A program made the position numbers and the translations under genes. DNA of 64,000 bases from Clostridium muellerianum (GTDB lineage: Bacteria > Bacillota > Clostridia > Clostridiales > Clostridiaceae), in the NCBI RefSeq assembly GCF_012926525.1, contig NZ_JABBNI010000025.1, positions 299,826 through 363,825 of the forward strand. Direction: 5' to 3'. Below, piece by piece: positions 44,580 to 53,249 of this stretch. The notes beneath the pieces were generated by a model. That model worked only from the letters and a program-made list of their open reading frames with translations. It made no database searches and was not told the DNA's origin. Position 1 is the first letter of the stretch. The number at the start of each line of letters is the position of its first letter.

Positions 44580-44640
44580 AAAAATTCCTCCTAATTAATA
44601 AATTTATCCAGTAATTATGCCCCTGAATAATTCATCTAAA

Positions 44641-44669
44641 CTTAGTGTGAAAACAAAATTCACACTAAG
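44641..44669 (-). other. Intercistronic hairpin between orr and ord
   Basis: CTTAGTGTGAA/TTCACACTAAG (11 bp) overlaps the orr stop codon. No T-run follows, so RNA processing or stability control is more likely than termination. Confidence 0.5.
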
Positions 44670-45780
44670 CAAGATTAATTGACTTTGTATTGCCTTTAGC
44701 TACTTTTAATTCTTTTACATAATACTTTTTTACATACTGTGAAGTCATAGCAGCAAGAACACATCCATAATCCATCTTAAATTCTACTATATCTCCAACC
44801 TGAAGAACTTTTGAACTATCTGTAATATCTAAAATTAGATGATCGCTGCTTGCACCAAAAATGCTTATATTTTCGTCTAAAGGTGTAAGTCCATCTACCT
44901 TTATATCCTGCCTTCCTACAGCTGCAATAGCTCTTTTACGTATTCCTATATCCTTAAAATATGGTTTTTCACCAAAAGCATCTCTTCCTATCTCACCTGT
45001 AGGAACTGTTGGCTTTTCTTTAACTTCTACAATTTCACCTTTGAGTATAAAAGCATCATCATAGCACTTAGGTATAGGTTTGCCAAAAGCTGTTTCTCTT
45101 CCTAATAAAATTCCTTCTCCTATTCTGAGTTGGTTAATCTCTTTTGGTATAGTATCATTCATAACCATATAAAGGCTGCTGGAATTTCCTCCTGAAATTA
45201 TTGGAATTTCTATTCCAAACATATTTTTTATATCTTTTTTTAACTTTACCAATTTTCCCAAATTATTTTTATCAGGAAGAACTCCTCCATAACATGTAAC
45301 ATTAGTTCCTAAACCTACTAGCTTTATATTATCAAGCTTTAATATTTCTTTAACAGTTCCAATAACATCTTTAACAAGTACACCTTCTCTTAAATCCCCT
45401 ACATCAACCATAAGTATAATATTATGAACCTTATTAATATTCTTAGCCGCTTTTGCTAAAACTTTAATAGTTTCCAATTCCGAATTAAGACTTATATCAC
45501 TATATTTAACTACTTCTTCCGCTTCACTTTCCATTGAAATTCTTAAAAGAGTTTTTTTACAACAGATGTCTTTCATATTCATTAAATTTTTTACTCTAGA
45601 ATCTCCCAAATGTGTAATTCCAGCTTTCAATATTGCTTGAACCACAGATAATTCTGCACAAAACACTTTAGTTACCCCAACCACCTCAATACCTTTTTTG
45701 CTGCACATTGATAGAATTGTCTTTGCATTATGTGTTATCTTGCACAAATCTATTTCTACACAAGGGTATTCCCTTTTCAT
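44665..45780 (-). CDS. orr: Ornithine racemase
   Basis: The ATG at 45780 has GGAG nine bases upstream; the TTG two codons earlier is too close to that site. The 371-residue enzyme has an alanine-racemase-type PLP barrel with the probable PLP Lys in VVGVTKVFCA (near 37), GDSRVKNL, and a GGNSSSLY phosphate loop. It converts L-ornithine to D-ornithine, the substrate of the aminomutase. It sits between the reactivase and ord genes. Confidence 0.92.
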   Translation of the reverse strand: MKREYPCVEIDLCKITHNAKTILSMCSKKGIEVVGVTKVFCAELSVVQAILKAGITHLGDSRVKNLMNMKDICCKKTLLRISMESEAEEVVKYSDISLNSELETIKVLAKAAKNINKVHNIILMVDVGDLREGVLVKDVIGTVKEILKLDNIKLVGLGTNVTCYGGVLPDKNNLGKLVKLKKDIKNMFGIEIPIISGGNSSSLYMVMNDTIPKEINQLRIGEGILLGRETAFGKPIPKCYDDAFILKGEIVEVKEKPTVPTGEIGRDAFGEKPYFKDIGIRKRAIAAVGRQDIKVDGLTPLDENISIFGASSDHLILDITDSSKVLQVGDIVEFKMDYGCVLAAMTSQYVKKYYVKELKVAKGNTKSINLA

Positions 45781-45807
45781 AAACAAATTCTCCTTTTTTA
45801 TTAATAT

Positions 45808-47181
45808 TTAAAAACTTTTAATTTCCATAGTTTCATTCACATTTAAGCTTTGCTTCAAAAGAGCTTCTGCTGCTTCTCTATTGATTCTACTTAAAACCCC
45901 TGCTGAAGCCATAATATAATCTTTATCTATTAATGCCTTAGCGCCTTTTTTAGGCAACATAGTAACTTCATCCTTTAAAACTCTTATACTTAAAAGATTT
46001 TTTTCTCCTTCTGGAAGCCTTGTAAGAGCACCTCCAGTTCCTATAATATATTTAACCTGAGATAAATCTTTACCATAAGCTATAAAACCACTTTCCCCAC
46101 CAAATTTTCTTTTTATAGTTCCTACATGTCTGCCTATAGCCACTTCTACTGCCTTTTTTGTAAGTATTAGACTTGCCTTTATGTCTTCTACTTTCTCAGG
46201 TATAGGTTTTATATGCTCTGTTATATAATCCTTGTTAAGCTCACCAAGATCTCTAACATCCAATAAATCTATTACATTTTTGCTGTTTACAAAAATGCCC
46301 AAATCACCTTCCACTGTTCGTTTTGCTTTAGGTTCAGGACTTACCAGCATATCTAAGACTATTTTACTTCCATCGGTGACAGAATGAACGTCTGTAGTAG
46401 CTCCTCCTACATCTAAAACCACTAAATCTCCTATAATATCATAAAGTATTTTTGCACTTTCCATAACAGCACCAGGAGTTGGCATTATGCTTCCATTTAC
46501 CATACTCTTTATTTTGTTCATACCTGAAGCTTTTATAATATTTTTTTCAAAAGCTTCTTGTATTATTTTTCTAGCAGGCTCTACATTTAATTCATCTACT
46601 CTAGGATAAACATTGTCAATAATGTAAAGTTCCTGGTCCTGAAATATCTCTTTTATTTCTTCTCTATTTTCAATATTTCCACAGTATACTATGGGTTTTC
46701 CAAACCTTGCAGAACTTATAAGTTCTGCATTATAAATCGCTGTTTCTCTTTCTCCATAGTCTGTGCCGCCTGCGATCATTATCATATTAGGGTTAATTTC
46801 ACGTATTCTTTTTAAATCCACTTTTCTCATTTTTCCCGAAGTAACCATTTTTATTATGCCTCCGGCACCTAATGCGGCTTCCTTAGCTGCTTTAACTGTC
46901 ATCTGTTCCATAAGTCCATGTACAGTTATTTTAAGTCCCCCTGCAGCACTGCTAGTAGCCAGCATTTTTTCCCAGGTGACAGGTTCATTTATTTGATTTT
47001 CTATATCCCTTACTGCATTTTCTAGTCCAATAGTTACATCTCCATCTAATACCGTAGTGCAGCTTTTTCCCTGAAAAGGAGTATCTACAAATACTTTTCC
47101 AAAGCTGTCATGTTTCACATTAAAAGCAGTTACTAGTGTAGTAGTACTACCTATTTCAGCAACTAAATAATCTACTTTCAT
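45808..47181 (-). CDS. MutL/GlmL-family reactivating ATPase for the B12 aminomutase
   Basis: The 457-residue protein has an ASKHA-type ATPase start (AEIGSTTTLVTAFN, 9-22), ATSSAAGGLK, AGGTDYGE, and DVGGATTDVHS near 275-285, as in MutL/GlmL proteins. These exchange damaged cobalamin on aminomutases such as glutamate mutase. Its place directly after oraE suggests it reactivates D-ornithine aminomutase. The family match is clear; the specific partner is inferred. Confidence 0.85.
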   Translation of the reverse strand: MKVDYLVAEIGSTTTLVTAFNVKHDSFGKVFVDTPFQGKSCTTVLDGDVTIGLENAVRDIENQINEPVTWEKMLATSSAAGGLKITVHGLMEQMTVKAAKEAALGAGGIIKMVTSGKMRKVDLKRIREINPNMIMIAGGTDYGERETAIYNAELISSARFGKPIVYCGNIENREEIKEIFQDQELYIIDNVYPRVDELNVEPARKIIQEAFEKNIIKASGMNKIKSMVNGSIMPTPGAVMESAKILYDIIGDLVVLDVGGATTDVHSVTDGSKIVLDMLVSPEPKAKRTVEGDLGIFVNSKNVIDLLDVRDLGELNKDYITEHIKPIPEKVEDIKASLILTKKAVEVAIGRHVGTIKRKFGGESGFIAYGKDLSQVKYIIGTGGALTRLPEGEKNLLSIRVLKDEVTMLPKKGAKALIDKDYIMASAGVLSRINREAAEALLKQSLNVNETMEIKSF

Positions 47182-47221
47182 AACAAGTCCCTCCTATTCC
47201 AATTGCTGCTTAAATTAAGAA

Positions 47222-49426
47222 TTATTCTTCTTCATCTGGATTAAGCCCCATTAATTTTTTAATTATAAAAGATGCAACATCTGTACCATTAGACCCTCTT
47301 CCAAAGCCAACATCCATACCATGACCCTTAGCTATTTCATCTGTTACTTGAGTACCACCAGATACAAGAATTAATTTATCTCTTACACCTTTTTCTACAC
47401 ATAAATCATTCAATTTCTGCATATTCTTTGTGTGCACATCATTATGAGTAATTATTGTACTACATAGTATAGCTTGAGCTTTTGATTCTATAGCTGCATC
47501 TACAAGCTTTTCTACAGGGCATGAAGTTCCAAGATATATTGCCTCTATACCAAATCTTTCTACACCACCATGTTTAATATCAATAATTTCTCTTAATCCA
47601 ACAGAATGTTCATCTTCTCCAACAGTAGCTGCAACAACTTTTATAGGATGTTCTTTTACATAATCTCTCATTACTTCTGGTGAAAGAGTTTTTCTTCTTC
47701 TTGGAAGAGTAAGTTCATCTCTCCTTACAGGCTTAAAATCACACACTCCTTTAATTTCAACTAACGTTGCTTCAGATTTTTGAAGCACTTGTTTGTGTAT
47801 AATTTCTACATCCTTCAAATTCATTCTCTTTCCAATTTCTAAAGCTGCTGCTTCACTAATTTGTTCATTTTCAGGTATACATAAAGTAACTTTTAAATAT
47901 CCATCCTTAGCCCATTGAACTTCTGGCACTATAGTGCCGTCTTCTTTAACTTTTTCCATTCTCTTGAATACGTTGTCATTTTCATCTAGTTCGTCTATAT
48001 ATTTAATTTTTGAATGATCACATAAAGTACATTTGCCTATAGCATCACAAGGCTTTTTATATTCCTTAGGTACATTGTTATATCCAAAGTGTGCACAAAC
48101 TGGCGCAAAATAATCTTCTTCTCTTTTTACTATAGTTCCTACAGCATCCCCGCCTTCCATTTTTCTTGCAATGCCGTCTCCATTTCTCTCTGGATACAAT
48201 CCTGAATCTATAAAGAAGCCACTGTCAACAGCTTTAAAATACCCACCAACTTCTATCATTTCTTCTAAGAATAAAACTGCTCTTTCTTTAAGCTCTCTTA
48301 CTTTTTCAGGTAAATATCCAGTTTTCTTAAGTTCTATCATGTCCATTAATCCATCCATAGCTATCAAAGATTGTTTAGCTGTGTTTATAGCATGTATATT
48401 ATTATAATGCCATGGCACATTTCTTCCTTCATCAGGAGTTATAGTACTTTGAATATCTACTGAAGTAAGTTCTGATATTAACAAATTGAAAGCATGCCCT
48501 ACTGTAGCTTCTCTTTCACAGGATTCTATATATTTAGTGTTCATTTGAGCTCTCATTTTATACCTATCAAATAATTGTCTTAAAGCTACTGCATAAGGTA
48601 AATCATATCTCATACAAGGAGCTGGTGCTGATGTTGGAGGTACTGTAGAAAGAGAAATATTTTCTGGTTTCATTCCTATCATTTCTGAAAATTTTGAATT
48701 TATAGCATGCTGAACCATAAGTTCAGGCATTACATTATATCCTTTCATAGCTGTAGCATTGGCATTATGAGCACCATCTATCTGAAGCATATCTGCCCAT
48801 ACCATTATTCTCTTAGCTACTGCAGCATCTACGAAAGATCTATACATATTTATATTTCTATAAAGTACATTATATTGGGGATCTTGATGGGCTCCATTTA
48901 CACCTTCTTCTGCAAACATAACTGCAATGTCTGGTCCTGCTACACCAGATACATAAGAATGAAAATTGATTTTTCTTCCCACTTCTTCTTCTAATAAATC
49001 TATAGCTTTCCTTGTAGCTCTAACTTCTTTTCTTGTAATAGGTACACCACCTATTCCTTCTGGAGTTCCTTCTATTAACCCATCATAATGGCTTTGTCCT
49101 GCTGTTCTTATAACCATTAAGTGATCAGCTCCGTGCCAAGCTGCCATTCTCATTCTTCTTAAATCATCTTCAAATCTTCCTGAGGCTATTTCTGTAGTAA
49201 TAACAGCTCTTGGCTGAGGATCTATACCTTGAAAACTTCTTGCTGCTGGAAGAGGTTGGCTATTTTTTAAAGGTTTAGATATTTCATGATAGGTAAACTC
49301 TCCAACTTTTCCTTCTTCATAAGGCTCTCTCCAATGCCAGCCTCTCCACTTTGGTTCATATTTATCTAAATCTTTTAATATTTCTTCTACATTAAGCTTT
49401 TCATTTTCTTTTAATCTTTCAATCAT
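47222..49426 (-). CDS. oraE: D-ornithine 4,5-aminomutase, large subunit
   Basis: The 734-residue B12- and PLP-dependent enzyme moves the terminal amino group of D-ornithine to give 2,4-diaminopentanoate. The N-terminal TIM-barrel part includes QIDGAHNANATAMKGY (215-230). The C-terminal Rossmann domain has the cobalamin-binding DEHSVG (605-610, DxHxxG) and later SGGTQV. It overlaps oraS by one base, consistent with equimolar synthesis of the two subunits. Confidence 0.95.
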   Translation of the reverse strand: MIERLKENEKLNVEEILKDLDKYEPKWRGWHWREPYEEGKVGEFTYHEISKPLKNSQPLPAARSFQGIDPQPRAVITTEIASGRFEDDLRRMRMAAWHGADHLMVIRTAGQSHYDGLIEGTPEGIGGVPITRKEVRATRKAIDLLEEEVGRKINFHSYVSGVAGPDIAVMFAEEGVNGAHQDPQYNVLYRNINMYRSFVDAAVAKRIMVWADMLQIDGAHNANATAMKGYNVMPELMVQHAINSKFSEMIGMKPENISLSTVPPTSAPAPCMRYDLPYAVALRQLFDRYKMRAQMNTKYIESCEREATVGHAFNLLISELTSVDIQSTITPDEGRNVPWHYNNIHAINTAKQSLIAMDGLMDMIELKKTGYLPEKVRELKERAVLFLEEMIEVGGYFKAVDSGFFIDSGLYPERNGDGIARKMEGGDAVGTIVKREEDYFAPVCAHFGYNNVPKEYKKPCDAIGKCTLCDHSKIKYIDELDENDNVFKRMEKVKEDGTIVPEVQWAKDGYLKVTLCIPENEQISEAAALEIGKRMNLKDVEIIHKQVLQKSEATLVEIKGVCDFKPVRRDELTLPRRRKTLSPEVMRDYVKEHPIKVVAATVGEDEHSVGLREIIDIKHGGVERFGIEAIYLGTSCPVEKLVDAAIESKAQAILCSTIITHNDVHTKNMQKLNDLCVEKGVRDKLILVSGGTQVTDEIAKGHGMDVGFGRGSNGTDVASFIIKKLMGLNPDEEE

Positions 49427-49791
49427 TATTTTTCACCGCCTTTCATTTTGTCCACTACTAAATTCCATCCTATCCCTTTAGATAATTCTTCTCCTGCTTT
49501 CAAGTAATCCATATTTTTCAATTTTGCATAAATCAAAACCACATTTCCTATACCTTTGCCTAATAAATTCCATTTTGTTCCATATTCAACTATTGGCTGT
49601 GCTTCTAAGCTAGAAAATCCCATTCTTAAAAGTACTGAACGCTCAATAGCTGGTGAAGTATATTGATATGATAAATCAACTAAAGGTTTTACAATTTCAG
49701 AAGTAAGGCTCCAAAACCTATCATAAAGTTGTTCATCTGTTAAATCTTTTAAATGTTCTCTTCTTTTTTCATAATCATCTTCTCTTTTCAT
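49426..49791 (-). CDS. oraS: D-ornithine 4,5-aminomutase, small subunit
   Basis: The ATG at 49791 is eight bases after AGAGG; the frame extends nine bases further to a GTG. The 121-residue subunit is mostly helical, with the conserved YQYTSPAIERSVLLRMGFSS segment and GKGIGNVVL. It stabilises the active site of OraE, whose gene begins at its stop codon. Confidence 0.93.
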   Translation of the reverse strand: MKREDDYEKRREHLKDLTDEQLYDRFWSLTSEIVKPLVDLSYQYTSPAIERSVLLRMGFSSLEAQPIVEYGTKWNLLGKGIGNVVLIYAKLKNMDYLKAGEELSKGIGWNLVVDKMKGGEK

Positions 49792-49805
49792 AATCTTCAC
49801 CTCTT

Positions 49806-51218
49806 CTATTCTATTCCAATATTATTTTGTTTTAATGCTTCTGTAATATCTTCTTTGCTCAATTTAGTCTCACTACATAAAAATTCTAAATCTATCTTTT
49901 TAATCTTATTTTCTTTTACTTTCTTAAAAGCATTTTTTAAATAAGATTTTCTTAAGTTATCCATGTTTTGATCAGTTACAGTAACTAAACCTGGATGGGA
50001 AGGCATTATTATGTTTTCACCTGGTACTTGATCTTTTGGATCTCCTATTAAAACTTCAATGCCATTTTCCTTTGCAAAATTAAGTTGTGCTATTGGACTT
50101 TTTCCTGCTCCTGTGTATTCAGTTTCTTGAACCACTATTATGTCATCATCCTCATATTCCTGAGCAATTACAAATGCTGATGCTAATGAAGTATTTCCAG
50201 CAGGTCCTCTTTCTAATCCTTCTAATTGGGCTAAAAGCTCAGTCATCCAGAATACTTCTCCTTGAGTTATAGTTACATATCTATCCATATATCTTAAAGG
50301 TCTTGCTGCACTTCTTGGTACATCTGACCTATCTGGATTAGTCATAAATGGTATTCCAAAACCAGTGTGTCCTGTTGTAAAAGACTTTTTATTAAATGCT
50401 ATATCTGATGCCATGTGTAAACCGCTTAAATCTACAGATGCACCTATTACTTTTGTATCCTTTGCTCCTGCTTTTATAAGCCCTCTAGCAGTTCCAGTAA
50501 CATTTCCACCACCCGCATGAGTTATAACCACCGCGTTAGGATCTTTTCCAAATTTTTCTCTACATTGTTCTACTATTTCAACACCTAAAGTTTCTACGCC
50601 AGCTACACCATAAGATGAGTACAGCGATGCATTATAATATCCTGTATCTTCAAGTATTTTTAAGAAAGTATAAAATAATTCAGGCCCTACAGTAAGTCTA
50701 ACTACTTCTGAACCATATCCCTCACATTTTCTTCCTTTTTCTAATATTTCAGGTTGTCCCACTTTTCTTGAATCATAACATTCATTAGCTATTATACATT
50801 TAAGACCTCTTATATTAGCTTGGGAAGCCACTGCTGCACCATAATTTCCTGATGTAGCTGCAGCTACTCCTTTATATCCCCTTTTCATTGCATCATATAC
50901 AGATACTGATGCTCTCCTATCTTTAAAGCTTCCAGATGGATTGCAACTTTCATCTTTTACAAATATTCTAGCTGCTTTTCCAGTTTTAGATACCTTTCTT
51001 GCTAATTTTGTAAGATTTCTTAATTCTAATAATGGGGTATCTCCTACACCTACTTCTTTTTGAATTTTTCTAACTTCTTCTAAAGAATATCCAACATCTT
51101 TCATAAGGCTTTCATAATCAAATGAAAGTTCCCCAGTTTCATATTTATCAAAATTAATACCAACAGATTCAAGCATAATTTCATTTTTTCTTGACATAAG
51201 CTCTTCATATTTATTCAC
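49806..51218 (-). CDS. ortB: 2-amino-4-ketopentanoate thiolase, beta subunit
   Basis: The 470-residue PLP fold-type II protein resembles threonine synthase. The PLP Lys lies in NPSGSFKDRRAS (93-104), with TSGNYGAAVAS and a HAGGGNVTG phosphate-binding loop. With OrtA it cleaves 2-amino-4-ketopentanoate with CoA to alanine and acetyl-CoA, the energy-yielding end of ornithine oxidation. A GGAGGT site precedes the ATG, 105 bases after ortA. Confidence 0.94.
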   Translation of the reverse strand: MNKYEELMSRKNEIMLESVGINFDKYETGELSFDYESLMKDVGYSLEEVRKIQKEVGVGDTPLLELRNLTKLARKVSKTGKAARIFVKDESCNPSGSFKDRRASVSVYDAMKRGYKGVAAATSGNYGAAVASQANIRGLKCIIANECYDSRKVGQPEILEKGRKCEGYGSEVVRLTVGPELFYTFLKILEDTGYYNASLYSSYGVAGVETLGVEIVEQCREKFGKDPNAVVITHAGGGNVTGTARGLIKAGAKDTKVIGASVDLSGLHMASDIAFNKKSFTTGHTGFGIPFMTNPDRSDVPRSAARPLRYMDRYVTITQGEVFWMTELLAQLEGLERGPAGNTSLASAFVIAQEYEDDDIIVVQETEYTGAGKSPIAQLNFAKENGIEVLIGDPKDQVPGENIIMPSHPGLVTVTDQNMDNLRKSYLKNAFKKVKENKIKKIDLEFLCSETKLSKEDITEALKQNNIGIE

Positions 51219-51323
51219 AGTTCACAGACCTCCTCTTCCGAATTTCAATTTCAACGCTAGCATTTTCTTTTAAAATTTGTTTACATGATAGTTACACTCA
51301 TAAGTTAACTATATCTAAAAAAA

Positions 51324-51611
51324 TTACTTTATCATATCTTTTGCTTGTTTTCCTATATATCCAAGTTCACTAACATATTTTCCAAAGGAATGATAGTAAC
51401 CTGGTTCTACATCTATTACTTTTCCTTGAGCTATTCTCCCCACATTTGTTTCAACACTTACTTCATCGCCTAATTCACAATCATTTAAGCAATTTCCTCT
51501 TATCCAACATTTAAGAGGAGTTTTCTTTGTTTCTTCTGGTATATTTTTAGCTCTTTCCTCCGGTGTCAATACAATTTCCTCAACTTCAACCCATGTTCCC
51601 TTTTTTATCAT
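51324..51611 (-). CDS. ortA: 2-amino-4-ketopentanoate thiolase, alpha subunit
   Basis: The 95-residue protein carries LKCWIRGNCLNDCELGD (33-49), with three Cys, one of which is a candidate to accept the acetyl group. It is the first gene of the operon ortA-ortB-oraS-oraE-reactivase-orr-ord. Its ATG lies about 70 bases downstream of the predicted sigma-54 start site. Confidence 0.93.
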   Translation of the reverse strand: MIKKGTWVEVEEIVLTPEERAKNIPEETKKTPLKCWIRGNCLNDCELGDEVSVETNVGRIAQGKVIDVEPGYYHSFGKYVSELGYIGKQAKDMIK

Positions 51612-51692
51612 ACTTATTCACCTACCATAACTATAATTTTATATGTAACTAATGGAATCTTAATTTCCACTAATTTCTTCAATTATAAATAA

Positions 51693-51708
51693 AGCAAATA
51701 ATATGCCA
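51693..51708 (-). promoter_or_regulatory. Sigma-54 promoter of the ornithine operon
   Basis: On the minus strand TGGCAT-N5-TTGCT places GG (-24) and GC (-12) exactly ten bases apart, matching the sigma-54 consensus. The predicted start is near 51682. The nearest sigma-54 activator gene is at 53250-54650. Confidence 0.8.
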
Positions 51709-51759
51709 TAGATTAAATTCTTTGTTTTATGTAGATTAATAACTTAAATGTATAAAATT

Positions 51760-51857
51760 ACGCAAAAAAATTTGCATATGGATGTTACTTAATGGTATTT
51801 TTTTGAAAAATCCAATATATGTAATCAATCTAATACATGCAAAATGTTTTTACGCAT
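51760..51857 (-). promoter_or_regulatory. Two candidate enhancer sites for the sigma-54 activator
   Basis: Dyad 1 is ACGCAAA-N4-TTTGCAT at 51760-51777. Dyad 2 is ATGCAAAA-N3-TTTTACGCAT at 51837-51857. They share ATGCAAA/ACGCAAA-type half-sites and lie roughly 85 and 165 bases upstream of the predicted start, where enhancer-binding proteins usually bind. Confidence 0.5.
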
Positions 51858-51935
51858 GACAAATTATTTTGCTATTATATTAATTAATTAAAATTTTAGA
51901 ATATTTATTCATTTTTTAAAATACAATTAAATAAA

Positions 51936-51976
51936 AAACTAGTATGTAGATAGAAACTATATCTACATACTAGTTT
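51936..51976. terminator. Bidirectional terminator after the PepT-like gene
   Basis: A perfect 17-bp stem AAACTAGTATGTAGATA/TATCTACATACTAGTTT with T-runs on both strands. It insulates the ornithine operon from the gene upstream. Confidence 0.88.
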
Positions 51977-52062
51977 TTGGTAAGCTTTCATGCTTAAAAC
52001 ACTATTACTATTTCATTTACATAAACAACATAAAATTTTCTTTAATAGAACATGCTGCCATA

Positions 52063-53178
52063 TTATACTGCTTTCACTATTTGTACTATCATTCTAGCTG
52101 AATTCATTAAATCTTCTATAGCTATATATTCTTCTAACGTATGGGCTTTTTCCATACCTACACTTAAATTGACAGCTTTTATGCCATTAGCATTTAATAT
52201 GTTAGTATCACTTCCACCTCCTGTAGAAACAACCATAGGTTTTATACCCATTTTAGATAATACTTTTTTTACTACATTAACTATTTCATCATTTTCATCT
52301 ATATTGAAAGCTTTATACATTCTTTTCGTTTTTATTTCTATTTCAGCACCAAAATCATGCGCAGCTTGTTTGAATGTATCTACCATATGTTGAGTTTGAA
52401 TATCTAACTTTGAGTTATCTAAACTTCTAGCTTCTGCTAATATTTTAAGCTCCGGCATAACTATGTTAGTAGCAACACCTCCTTTTACAGTACCTATATT
52501 AGCTGTAGTTTCTTCATCTATTCTTAACAATTTCATATTTTCTATAGCTCTAGATGCAACCATTATGGCACTTATGCCTTTTTCTGGAACCACTCCTGCA
52601 TGCGCTGATTTACCTTTTATTTTAACTTCTATGCTGTCCTGAGCTGGTGCCTTTACTATTATTTGTCCAGGAGCTCCACCACCATCTAATACAAATGCAA
52701 AATCTGCATTTATCTTAGAATAGTCTAGATACTTAGCACCAATTAATCCTCCTTCTTCCCATATAGAGAATACAATTTGTATATCACTATGTTCTATATG
52801 ATTTTCTTTTATTATCTTCATAGCTTCTAAAATAGCAGCTATACCACCTTTATCATCTCCACCTAATACAGTAGTCCCATCACTCTTTATTATTCCCTTA
52901 TCTGCATCTATAATAGGCTTTATACATTCTCCTGGTCTAACTGTATCCATATGCGAACTGAATAAAACAGTTTTTCCTGATCTATTTCCTTTTAATGTTG
53001 CAATAATGTTACCAGTTTCTCCTCCGGATTTAATTCCAGCATCGTCTATAACTACATCAAACCCTAATTGTTGTAGCTTGTCTACTAAAACTTTTGCTAC
53101 AGCACCTTCTTTAGAAGTAGTACTATCTATCTGTACTAATTCTATAAATTCCCCTACTAATCTTTGCTTGTTTAACAT
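52063..53178 (-). CDS. M20-family tripeptidase T-like aminopeptidase
   Basis: The 371-residue cytoplasmic metallopeptidase has the first metal ligand in FSSHMDTV (about 73-80), the bridging Asp in GGDDKGG, the catalytic Glu pair in SIWEEGGL, Asp in LDGGG and a late His in EKAHTLEE. Pattern and length match PepT-like proteins (YqjE type). It releases amino acids from short peptides. It lies between the sigma-54 activator and the ornithine operon, on the same strand but with its own terminator. Confidence 0.9.
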   Translation of the reverse strand: MLNKQRLVGEFIELVQIDSTTSKEGAVAKVLVDKLQQLGFDVVIDDAGIKSGGETGNIIATLKGNRSGKTVLFSSHMDTVRPGECIKPIIDADKGIIKSDGTTVLGGDDKGGIAAILEAMKIIKENHIEHSDIQIVFSIWEEGGLIGAKYLDYSKINADFAFVLDGGGAPGQIIVKAPAQDSIEVKIKGKSAHAGVVPEKGISAIMVASRAIENMKLLRIDEETTANIGTVKGGVATNIVMPELKILAEARSLDNSKLDIQTQHMVDTFKQAAHDFGAEIEIKTKRMYKAFNIDENDEIVNVVKKVLSKMGIKPMVVSTGGGSDTNILNANGIKAVNLSVGMEKAHTLEEYIAIEDLMNSARMIVQIVKAV

Positions 53179-53249
53179 ATATACCTCCTAAAAAACCTTT
53201 ATATTTAGTATATACTATCCACGTGTGATAAACTCATGTGAATAATTTA

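Noticed and set aside
43915..44598. 227-codon plus-strand frame opposite ord
   Set aside because: It is the antisense shadow of a well-identified enzyme gene, with no ribosome site.
51760..51778. TATGCAAATTTTTTTGC as an alternative sigma-54 promoter
   Set aside because: It has GC in place of GG at -24; the TGGCAT-N5-TTGCT site nearer to ortA is a far better match, so this is better read as an activator dyad.
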